10,641 bases of DNA from contig JAFAJU010000186.1 in the NCBI GenBank assembly GCA_019236035.1, positions 1 to 10,641 on the forward strand, given 5' to 3'. The notes beneath the pieces were generated by a model. That model searched no databases and had not been told where the DNA came from. It saw only the letters and a list, made by a program, of their open reading frames with translations. The stretch is from Verrucomicrobiota bacterium. GTDB lineage: Bacteria > Verrucomicrobiota > Verrucomicrobiia > Chthoniobacterales > JAFAMB01. Position numbers and translations under genes: made by a program. Positions 1 through 5,625 of the stretch are shown here, in pieces. Each line of letters begins with the position of its first letter. Position 1 is the first letter of the stretch.

Positions 1-117
1 GCCAGCAAGTTGGAGGCGGTATTCGAAGCGTTGTCTACCGCGGAACGATCAACGCTGGCAACGCTCCTCAAGAAGCTGGGCAAACATGGCGAATCATTGC
101 TTAGCCCACGCACCTAA
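1..117 (+). CDS. MarR-family transcriptional regulator, C-terminal fragment
   Basis: The window opens inside a reading frame of 38 codons that ends at TAA 115-117. The visible peptide has a pattern of leucines and a segment reading LSTAERSTLATLLKKLG, which resembles the C-terminal dimerisation helix of MarR-type winged-helix regulators (typically 'L-x-x-x-E-R-x-x-L-x-x-L-L-x-K-L'). The DNA-binding part lies outside the window. It sits 39 bases before an azoreductase gene on the same strand; MarR regulators often control such flavin reductases and sense quinones or phenolics. The family call is inference from a short tail. Another helical regulator is possible. Confidence 0.6.
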   Translation, partial: ASKLEAVFEALSTAERSTLATLLKKLGKHGESLLSPRT

Positions 118-156
118 AGACTTTGATCCTCCATCTCAAAACTACAAAATTAATCT

Positions 157-786
157 ATGGCTAAATTGCTCTACATCGAAGCGTCTCCCAGAAAGTCCCG
201 TTCCAGTTCCATCGAAGTGGCTCATAGCTTCCTTTCCGCATTCCAGGGTACCCATCCATCCGTCGAAGTCGACAAGTTGGACTTGTGGGCGACCGCGTTG
301 CCAAGTTTTGACGGGCCTACAATTGATGCGAAGTACGCGATTCTTCACGGCCTAGCCCACACTCCGGAACAAGCAGAGGCTTGGAAAGCGGTCGAGGATG
401 TCATCGCGCGATTCAAGTCGGCCGACTGGTATCTATTTTCTCTGCCCATGTGGAACTTCGGTGTCCCTTACGTTTTGAAGCACTTCATCGATGTGATCAT
501 TCAGCCTGGACTGACTTTTAGTTACACCCCCAGCGAGGGATACAAAGGCTTAGTCACGGGTAAAAAGGCCGCCGCAGTCTATGCCCGTGGCGGCGCCTAC
601 GGCCCTGGCACAGGCGCAGAAAGTTACGACCTGCAAAGCAAAACTCTGGCTGGAATCATGGGTTTTATCGGTATAACAGACTTCGCCCACATCTTTGTAG
701 AACCGACTCTGTCGGCACCGGCTGACGTCGAAGCGACAGTCGCAAAAGCCAAAGAGACCGCGGTTTCAACAGCGAAGGCCTGGTAA
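157..786 (+). CDS. azoR: FMN-dependent NADH-azoreductase (flavodoxin-2 fold)
   Basis: A 209-residue cytosolic flavoprotein of the AzoR/AcpD family, which reduces quinones and azo compounds with NADH through bound FMN. The N-terminus shows the first beta strand followed by the FMN-phosphate loop (SPRKSRSSS, residues 10-18). The second flavin loop is PMWNFG at 97-102, matching the family's PMYNF, and RGGAYG near 144-149 is the third flavin contact. Length is close to the usual 200-210. The ATG at 157 is chosen because the beta strand MAKLLYIEAS starts right there. No Shine-Dalgarno sequence is visible before it. The preceding gene is a probable MarR regulator, a common partner that represses azoreductases until a quinone-like ligand arrives. 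The true substrate cannot be told from sequence. Confidence 0.9.
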   Translation: MAKLLYIEASPRKSRSSSIEVAHSFLSAFQGTHPSVEVDKLDLWATALPSFDGPTIDAKYAILHGLAHTPEQAEAWKAVEDVIARFKSADWYLFSLPMWNFGVPYVLKHFIDVIIQPGLTFSYTPSEGYKGLVTGKKAAAVYARGGAYGPGTGAESYDLQSKTLAGIMGFIGITDFAHIFVEPTLSAPADVEATVAKAKETAVSTAKAW

Positions 787-829
787 GAAAACACTTGCGC
801 TCCGACTGCCGACACTGAAAGAGGCAGGT

Positions 830-1582
830 ATGGTCGCATTTGTTACTGGAACATCATCAGGGTTTGGTGCTGCGATTGCCCGGCGATTCGCGAAAGACGG
901 CATACGCGTAATCGCTGCGGCTCGTCGCTTTGAAAAGCTAAAAGCGCTTAAACAAGAGTTTGGCGAGCTGATTCTGCCAGTGCCTCTGGATGTGCGTGAC
1001 CGACTCCAGGTCGAATCCACCGTCGCCAGCCTCCCGGCAGAGTTTTCGCAAATCGAGGTGCTGGTGAACAATGCCGGTCTCTCGCTGAATCTTGAACCTG
1101 CTTACAAGGTGCCGATGGAAGATTGGGAAACGATGGTTGATACCAACGTCAAAGGACTTCTTTATTGCACTCGGACGATACTTCCAGGAATGGTTGCACG
1201 CGGCCGCGGTCACATCGTGAACATCGGATCGGTGGCGGCTATGTACGCATATCCTGGCGGCAACGTCTATGGCGCCACAAAAGCCTTCGTTAAACAGTTT
1301 TCTCTGAACCTGCGAGCCGACCTCCTGGGGACCGCGGTACGCGTGACAGATATTGAACCCGGTCTCGCTGAGACGGAGTTTTCGGTTGTCCGCTTCAAAG
1401 GGGACGAGAACCGCGCTTCCACCGTTTACACCGGGACTAAACCTTTGACCGCCGAAGATATAGCGGACGCGGTCCATTGGGTGATCACTCGACCGGCTCA
1501 CGTCAATATCAATACGATCTCGATGATGCCCGTTTGCCAGGCGTTCTCGCCCCTGGCGATTTATCGGGAAGAAAAACGGTAG
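830..1582 (+). CDS. ydfG: YdfG-like short-chain dehydrogenase (NADP-dependent 3-hydroxy acid / malonic semialdehyde type)
   Basis: A complete 250-residue classical SDR. Visible are the dinucleotide loop TGTSSGFG (6-13), the NNAG motif (80-83), catalytic Ser134 and the YGATK active site with Tyr147 and Lys151. Arg32/Arg33 after the second strand favour NADP(H). The C-terminus, with PAHVNINTISMMPVCQ near 223-238, closely matches the YdfG subgroup, which oxidises serine/3-hydroxy acids or reduces malonic semialdehyde. E. coli YdfG is 248 residues. An AGAGG sequence about 8 bases upstream supports the ATG at 830. It follows azoR by 43 bases and may be cotranscribed. The stop codon is TAG, so TAG is a normal terminator in this genome. 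The exact substrate is inferred from subgroup resemblance. Confidence 0.88.
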   Translation: MVAFVTGTSSGFGAAIARRFAKDGIRVIAAARRFEKLKALKQEFGELILPVPLDVRDRLQVESTVASLPAEFSQIEVLVNNAGLSLNLEPAYKVPMEDWETMVDTNVKGLLYCTRTILPGMVARGRGHIVNIGSVAAMYAYPGGNVYGATKAFVKQFSLNLRADLLGTAVRVTDIEPGLAETEFSVVRFKGDENRASTVYTGTKPLTAEDIADAVHWVITRPAHVNINTISMMPVCQAFSPLAIYREEKR

Positions 1583-1595
1583 GACGAAGAACAGG

Positions 1596-1723
1596 GTATC
1601 GGCGTGTCGGCGTCTCGGCGTAAGGAAGAGCCACCATTCTCCCGAGTTTTCCTTCCAATCGCCGGTTTGCGCTTTCGCCGTAACGCGCAGCATCCATACG
1701 CCGATACGCCGAAACGCCGATAC
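1596..1723. repeat. Imperfect inverted repeat with 8-base internal units (REP/REPIN-like)
   Basis: Two 29-base arms, 1596-1624 and 1695-1723, are reverse complements at 26 of 29 positions. Each arm is itself three tandem units of about 8 bases with a TCGGCG core (+ strand left arm) or CGCCGA core (right arm). The arms enclose 70 bases with no recognised gene, and the right arm is followed by seven Ts (1725-1731), so the folded RNA could also terminate transcription from the upstream dehydrogenase. The structure fills most of the 1583-1820 gap. It looks like a dispersed extragenic palindrome or a decayed non-autonomous element; only one copy is in this window. Confidence 0.7.
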
Positions 1724-1820
1724 TCTTTTTTTCGCCCTACCGGGAGCCCCGTCCTAACGCCTCGCCCTGCCAACTGCTATAGGCTCTGGACAACCGGGCT
1801 TTATCGATCTAGATCTGGTC

Positions 1821-2690
1821 GTGCAAGATTTCACAGCTGGCGGTATTCACGCGCTGCACACGTCATTCGCGTCCTCTGGAGATCCGGAATTTGATCGCAG
1901 GATCCAGCAATTGGTCAGTGATTGGGGCGTTCGCGAGTCCAACGAGCTGATTGCGGAAATGATTGTGACCGCCCTCCGGATGGGGAGCGATGCGGTGCCG
2001 GTGCCGGACCTCAAACTAATCAATCGTTCGCTGAAGGAACTCAGGCAGGCGTCAAAGGCTTTTGCGCCGTATCAGGGGATCCGTAAAATCGCTATCTTCG
2101 GCTCGGCGCGTACCGGGCCAAGCGCAGAAGAATTCCAAGCTGCAGAAAGATTTGCGAAGGAGATGCAGCAGCGCGGATTCATGATCATCACCGGAGGCGG
2201 CGATGGGATTATGGGTGCCGCCCAGCGAGGGGCTGGTAGACAGGCCAGCTTCGGACTGAATATCCGGTTGCCGTTTGAGCAAAAAGCAAATGAGATCATC
2301 GACGGGGATCCGAAGCTGGTGAGCTTCAACTACTTCTTCACTCGCAAGGTGAATTTCATCAAGGAAACCCATGCGATCGCGCTGTTTCCCGGCGGATTCG
2401 GAACTATGGACGAAGGATTCGAATGTCTGACCCTGATGCAGACTGGAAAAGCGCGGATCATTCCGGTCATTCTGGTTGACAGAAAAGGGGGAACTTACTG
2501 GAAGAGCTGGACCGAGTTCCTGAGAACCCACCTCCTCGGTCAGGGGCTGATTTCGGCCGATGATTTCAGTCTTTTTCGGATCACGGAGGAGCTTGAAGAG
2601 GCAGTGGGAGAAGTTCTCCAATTCTACCGGAATTTTCATTCGTACCGGTGGGTCGGGCCGGACCTGGTCATTCGGTTACACGAGCAGTAG
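1821..2690 (+). CDS. LOG-family (TIGR00730-type) Rossmann protein, cut short by in-frame TAG
   Basis: A Rossmann-fold protein of the LOG/lysine-decarboxylase-like group; studied members are phosphoribohydrolases acting on nucleotide 5'-monophosphates. Visible are FGSAR (93-97), GGGDGIMG (125-132) and the signature PGGFGTMDE (190-198), with catalytic Arg/Glu positions retained. An N-terminal extension of about 85 residues places it in the long form of the family. The start is uncertain: GTG at 1821 is the only reasonable start before the conserved region, since the frame opens at 1758 without an ATG. The frame stops at TAG 2688-2690 after 289 codons. The same frame then continues for 68 codons with the family's usual C-terminus, so this is an amber-interrupted gene (see 2691-2897). 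The catalytic fold is complete, so the short product may still be active. Confidence 0.85.
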   Translation: MQDFTAGGIHALHTSFASSGDPEFDRRIQQLVSDWGVRESNELIAEMIVTALRMGSDAVPVPDLKLINRSLKELRQASKAFAPYQGIRKIAIFGSARTGPSAEEFQAAERFAKEMQQRGFMIITGGGDGIMGAAQRGAGRQASFGLNIRLPFEQKANEIIDGDPKLVSFNYFFTRKVNFIKETHAIALFPGGFGTMDEGFECLTLMQTGKARIIPVILVDRKGGTYWKSWTEFLRTHLLGQGLISADDFSLFRITEELEEAVGEVLQFYRNFHSYRWVGPDLVIRLHEQ

Positions 2691-2897
2691 AGTCCCGGCG
2701 CAATCGAAAATCTCAACAAGACGTTTTCGGACCTTTTCGAGACGGCGCCTGTGCGGGCCGGGAGGGCGCTAAAGCAGGAAAAGAATGAACCTGAGCTCTA
2801 TCATTTGCCGCGTTTGGTGGCCGGTCCGCACCGCAGAAACTTTGGACGGCTCCGCCAGTTGATCGATGCGATTAATCAAGCGGAAACAATCGCCTAG
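2691..2897 (+). pseudogene. Severed C-terminal segment of the LOG-family gene
   Basis: Directly after the TAG at 2688-2690 the same frame stays open for 68 codons and ends at TAG 2895-2897. The residues read as a protein tail: an asparagine/phenylalanine-rich helix (ENLNKTFSDLF), then LPRLVAGPHRRNFGRLRQLI, which is the typical end of long LOG-family proteins where 'RR-N/D-FGRLRQLID' closes the chain. There is no internal start with a ribosome binding site, so it is probably translated only by stop-codon readthrough, if at all. A CAG-to-TAG change (one C-to-T transition) would explain the break. Full length would be 358 residues. A base-call error in the assembly is an alternative. Confidence 0.75.
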
Positions 2898-2934
2898 CCA
2901 AACCCTGTCGTTGTTGGGGTAGAAACACGTTCGG

Positions 2935-2962
2935 TCGCCCTTACAGCTTACAGGGCGATTTT
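2935..2962 (+). terminator. Probable intrinsic terminator after the LOG-family gene
   Basis: A 7-bp GC-rich stem (TCGCCCT 2935-2941 with AGGGCGA 2952-2958) and a 10-base loop are followed by TTTT and a further T-rich run. It lies 38 bases after the second TAG of the LOG-family gene, on the + strand side of a convergent gene pair, which fits its place as terminator. Confidence 0.65.
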
Positions 2963-2974
2963 CCTTTGTTGGGT

Positions 2975-3066
2975 GGGCCAGGCCTGAAGGCCTGGGCTTC
3001 TATCTCTGACCGCTTCGCGGTAAAATCCGACAGACGCCTACTCTATCATCTGTCTCGGCTTCGCCG
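2975..3066. repeat. Cluster of short GC palindromes between convergent genes
   Basis: Four stem-loops follow one another: CCAGGCC 2978-2984 with GGCCTGG 2989-2995 (loop TGAA); ACCGC 3009-3013 with GCGGT 3017-3021 (loop TTC); GACAGA 3029-3034 with TCTGTC 3049-3054; CGGC 3056-3059 with GCCG 3063-3066 (loop TTC). They lie just past the stop of the - strand acyl carrier protein gene and could protect or end its transcript, or be dispersed extragenic repeats. No T-run follows them on the - strand. Nothing else is seen in 2963-3076. Confidence 0.5.
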
Positions 3067-3076
3067 CTATGCAGGC

Positions 3077-3367
3077 TCACGTTGCCGGAGGAGTGAGCTT
3101 TCCTGTCTTACCGATCTGCTCGACGATATAGTCGTGAATGGTGTTTACCGTTGCCAGGGCGACACGTGCGACATCTGAATTTGGCACCCCGACGCCAAAT
3201 GTCTTTTCCATGCTGACGACCAATTGGAGCGCATCGATCGAGTCCAGGCCAAGGCCGTCCACACCAAAAAGCGGCAAATCATTGGCGATCTCTTCCTTCG
3301 GCGTGCGGAGCATCAGATTCGTTACGAGCATTTCTTTTATTTGCTCTTTTAGTTCTTCAGGCGACAT
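3077..3367 (-). CDS. Acyl carrier protein (aryl polyene/PKS-like rather than FAS II type)
   Basis: A 96-residue four-helix carrier protein. The attachment site for 4'-phosphopantetheine is Ser43 in GLGLDSIDALQL (38-49). The 'FG..GLGLDSIDAL.L' pattern is like carriers of aryl polyene, flexirubin and related secondary lipid clusters; housekeeping AcpP usually reads 'GADSLD..E'. It would carry the growing acyl chain in the cytosol. It is alone on the - strand, divergent from the tlyA-like gene (95 bases between starts) and convergent with the LOG-family gene. No ketosynthase, ligase or phosphopantetheinyl transferase is beside it. A 3.3-kb distance separates it from the oxidoreductase/acyltransferase/LolA operon, with which it may share a product. 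The ACP call is firm; the subtype is inference. Confidence 0.88.
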   Translation of the reverse strand: MSPEELKEQIKEMLVTNLMLRTPKEEIANDLPLFGVDGLGLDSIDALQLVVSMEKTFGVGVPNSDVARVALATVNTIHDYIVEQIGKTGKLTPPAT

Positions 3368-3462
3368 AGACGGATTCTGCCAACAGGAACCGCATAGATT
3401 TGGCGGAATTGACTCTTTATCAAGTCTTAAATTCGGCCAGACCTAGCTGGAATTCACTAAAT

Positions 3463-4200
3463 ATGGATAAGCCGAAGCGGATGAGGATCGACAAGCTTCT
3501 CGTGGATCATGGTTACTTTGAGTCGAGGGAACGCGCACAACGATCGATTCTGGCCGGCCAGGTCCTCGTCCAGGAGCGGGTTATCGACAAGCCGGGGACA
3601 CTCGTGAAGTCGGACGCAGCGGTTCGCGTGGTCGGAGAAGAGAGGTTCGTGGGACGAGGCGGGTACAAGCTGGAGGCTGCATTGGACCATTTTGCTATTA
3701 ATGCGACGGATCTGATCTGTTTGGATGTAGGCGCATCGACGGGAGGATTCACCGATTGCCTGCTCCAGCGTGGCGCTAGAAAGGTGATCGCGGTAGATGT
3801 CGGGCACAATCAGCTGGCTTGGAAGATTCGGAGCGATAGTCGGGTGGAAGTGCGGGAGGGCTTGAACGCCCGCCTGCTGAGCCGCGAATTGCTTGAAACA
3901 AGCGTGGGACTGGCCGTGGTCGATGTCTCTTTTATCTCGCTCACCCTCGTTTTGCCTCCTATCGTGAGCTGTGTGGAGGCCGGAGGATTGGTGGTCGCGT
4001 TAATAAAACCTCAGTTCGAATTGGAAGCGAACCAGGTGGGGAAAGGCGGAATTGTCCGCGACGAGCAGCTTCGCCATCGCGCAGTGAGCAGAATCCGGTT
4101 ATTTGTCACGGAACAGTTGCACCGGGAATGGCTCGGGGTTATCGAGTCGCCGATACCGGGTGCCAAAGGCAACCGAGAATTTTTAGCATGTCTTCGCTGA
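3463..4200 (+). CDS. tlyA: TlyA-family rRNA (cytidine-2'-O)-methyltransferase
   Basis: A 245-residue two-domain protein. Residues 7-55 form an S4 RNA-binding domain (MRIDKLLVDHGYFESRERAQ and following). From about 65 comes an FtsJ/RrmJ-type methyltransferase with the SAM loop LDVGASTGGFTD (87-98). The likely catalytic set is Lys69 (in RGGYKL), Asp88 or Asp154 (in VVDVSF) and Lys182 (in IKPQFE). The end SPIPGAKGNREFL is typical. Studied TlyA enzymes 2'-O-methylate C1409 of 16S and C1920 of 23S rRNA and thereby sensitise cells to capreomycin; related proteins are annotated as haemolysins. ATG 3463 is preferred; ATG 3481 is also possible, while the open frame back to 3400 shows no conserved residues. 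The gene overlaps the NAD kinase start by 13 bases. Confidence 0.9.
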   Translation: MDKPKRMRIDKLLVDHGYFESRERAQRSILAGQVLVQERVIDKPGTLVKSDAAVRVVGEERFVGRGGYKLEAALDHFAINATDLICLDVGASTGGFTDCLLQRGARKVIAVDVGHNQLAWKIRSDSRVEVREGLNARLLSRELLETSVGLAVVDVSFISLTLVLPPIVSCVEAGGLVVALIKPQFELEANQVGKGGIVRDEQLRHRAVSRIRLFVTEQLHREWLGVIESPIPGAKGNREFLACLR

Positions 4201-5051
4201 GTCTTGGTATCTACGCTCATTGGCGAAAATCAGGCGCTGAGGCCTGTCTCCGGGCTCTTTTGCATGAATTGTCTCTGCATAACGTTAACGCTCTGGTCGA
4301 AGAGCAAGCAGCCAAGCTGGTGGGCCAAACCGGTCACTCGCTGGAGGAGCTCTATGACCGGGTGGACCTTTTCGTAGCCCTGGGCGGCGATGGAACGCTC
4401 CTGCGGCTTGTCCGCGACTTGCGAGGCAAGATGAAACCTGTCATGGGAATTAACTTCGGTTCGCTCGGTTTCCTGACCTGTTTTGGCGGACCGGAGTACG
4501 CGGTTGCGGCCAAAGCGCTCGCAACGGGGTATTACCGCGTCGATGAACGAACTCTATTGGAGCTTTCGATCGAAAGGAGAGGCCAGACGATTCTTTCCCA
4601 GATCGGTCTGAACGACGTCGTGGTCACTCGAGGGGAGCGTTCGCGCCTGGTCCGACTCGACCTCTTCATCGATCAGACTCATCTGACACAGTACAATGCT
4701 GACGGATTAATCATTGCTACTTCAACCGGCTCGACGGCCTACTCGCTCTCGGCCGGCGGCCCAATCGTCATGCCGAATTCAGGAGTATTTGTGGTCACGC
4801 CGATCTGTCCACATGTCCTGACAAATCGCTCCGTCATCGTTTCCAACAAATCGACGATTCGGCTTCTGCCAAGCCCCGGTGAGCAACAACTGTGTGTTAA
4901 CATCGACGGCCAGGAACCGATGCAATTGCATGAGGGCGATATCGTCGCAGTCCGACATGCCAACGCGAAGCTCCCGTTACTCCTGCCAAAAGATCTTACA
5001 TTTGCCGACATTTTAGGCGCCAAACTTCGCTGGAGCGGCAGCGCTATATGA
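4188..5051 (+). CDS. nadK: NAD kinase
   Basis: A 287-residue cytosolic enzyme that phosphorylates NAD to NADP using ATP or polyphosphate. The catalytic GGDGT lies at 66-70, the NAD-binding LND at 141-143 (an accepted variant of NE), and the long glycine/serine motif starting YNADGLIIATSTGSTAYS at 169, ending with AGGP. The TPICPH segment (204-209) and a C-terminal beta sandwich follow, as in the family. The ATG at 4188 lies inside the end of the tlyA-like gene (13-base overlap), and it begins the first strand SLGIYAH, so an earlier start is unlikely. The final codons overlap the next gene as ATGA. Pairing of tlyA with nadK is common in bacteria. Translational coupling is likely. Confidence 0.93.
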   Translation: MSSLSLGIYAHWRKSGAEACLRALLHELSLHNVNALVEEQAAKLVGQTGHSLEELYDRVDLFVALGGDGTLLRLVRDLRGKMKPVMGINFGSLGFLTCFGGPEYAVAAKALATGYYRVDERTLLELSIERRGQTILSQIGLNDVVVTRGERSRLVRLDLFIDQTHLTQYNADGLIIATSTGSTAYSLSAGGPIVMPNSGVFVVTPICPHVLTNRSVIVSNKSTIRLLPSPGEQQLCVNIDGQEPMQLHEGDIVAVRHANAKLPLLLPKDLTFADILGAKLRWSGSAI

Positions 5052-5509
5052 TCCGAATTCACGAAACGCTGCTGCCGGATCATGTCATCCTTGGCCTTAC
5101 CGCTCGTTCGCGGGATGAGGGGGTGCGGCAAGTGGCCGAGTCGCTCCGCTCAGATTCGAGGGTGGTCAATTGGAAGGAATTTCTGCGAGCGCTGACCGGG
5201 AGCAATGCGGGCGCGAAAGTGAACCTGCAATACGGTCTCGCCATGCCCCACGTTCGCACTGCGTCAGTGACCAAAATGATAATGGCGTTTGGGCGGCTCA
5301 AAGAAGCCGTCCAGGAAACGGATGGGCCGATTCAATTCCTGGTGTTGGTCGGGATTCCGGTCGCCATGGATGCGGATTATCTGCGCCTGGTGGGCACCTT
5401 GATGCGCGTTTTTCGCAGTGACAAACTACGCGACAAACTCCGGGACGCCGAGAAACCCGCCGAGATCGTTGAGATCTTCGAGAAGGGAGAGACTGGGTTG
5501 GAGGGTTGA
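5048..5509 (+). CDS. PTS EIIA type-2 (fructose/nitrogen-type) domain protein
   Basis: A 153-residue single-domain protein of the PTS_EIIA_2 family. The phosphorylated histidine is His68 in YGLAMPHVR (62-70), matching the family's 'G-I/L-A-x-P-H'. The remainder alternates helices and strands, including FLVLVGIPV near 97-105, as usual. Such proteins accept a phosphate from HPr; stand-alone versions (PtsN-like) often act as regulators rather than sugar importers. No EIIB/EIIC or HPr gene is in the window, so a regulatory role is likelier, but that is inference. The start overlaps the NAD kinase stop by four bases (ATGA), showing it belongs to the tlyA-nadK operon. Confidence 0.85.
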   Translation: MIRIHETLLPDHVILGLTARSRDEGVRQVAESLRSDSRVVNWKEFLRALTGSNAGAKVNLQYGLAMPHVRTASVTKMIMAFGRLKEAVQETDGPIQFLVLVGIPVAMDADYLRLVGTLMRVFRSDKLRDKLRDAEKPAEIVEIFEKGETGLEG

Positions 5510-5593
5510 GCACGCGGCGCGCCCCTACCGGCTGTATCCGCGAATGCACATGCCAGCCCGAGTCCTCAAATAACCTTTTCTAATTCCCCTGCT

Positions 5594-5621
5594 GAACCGG
5601 ATGTGCTATTTGCTCCGGTTC
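5594..5621 (+). promoter_or_regulatory. Leader hairpin abutting the DAHP synthase start codon
   Basis: A perfect 8-bp stem, GAACCGGA (5594-5601) with TCCGGTTC (5614-5621), encloses a 12-base loop. Its 3' arm ends four bases before the ATG at 5626, so it covers the place where a Shine-Dalgarno sequence would lie; no such sequence is seen. It may control translation or mRNA stability of the gene. It is not followed by a T-run, so it is unlikely to be a terminator of the upstream operon. Confidence 0.45.
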
Positions 5622-5625
5622 TCTC

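Noticed and set aside
157..1582. Reading the MarR-azoreductase-dehydrogenase group as a new detoxification system
   Set aside because: These are familiar families in a familiar order; nothing in the sequence sets them apart.
938..1693. A 251-codon open frame on the - strand across the YdfG-like gene
   Set aside because: It is antisense to a dehydrogenase with complete motifs, shows no domain of its own, and runs into the inverted repeat.
1596..1723. Possible CRISPR array from repeated TCGGCG units
   Set aside because: The units are about 8 bases with no unique spacers and the two blocks are inverted, not direct.
2688..2690. Pyrrolysine or genome-wide amber recoding at the TAG
   Set aside because: Other genes here (dehydrogenase at 1582, DAHP synthase at 6645) end at TAG with no protein-like sequence after it, and LOG-family proteins are not known to need pyrrolysine.
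3400..3462. Upstream start of the tlyA-like gene at 3400
   Set aside because: The extra 21 residues do not look like the family and lie in the divergent promoter region; the S4 domain begins just after 3463.
4128..4187. Upstream start of NAD kinase at 4128
   Set aside because: It would lie 60 bases deeper inside the tlyA-like gene and add residues without resemblance to the family; ATG 4188 starts at the first strand.
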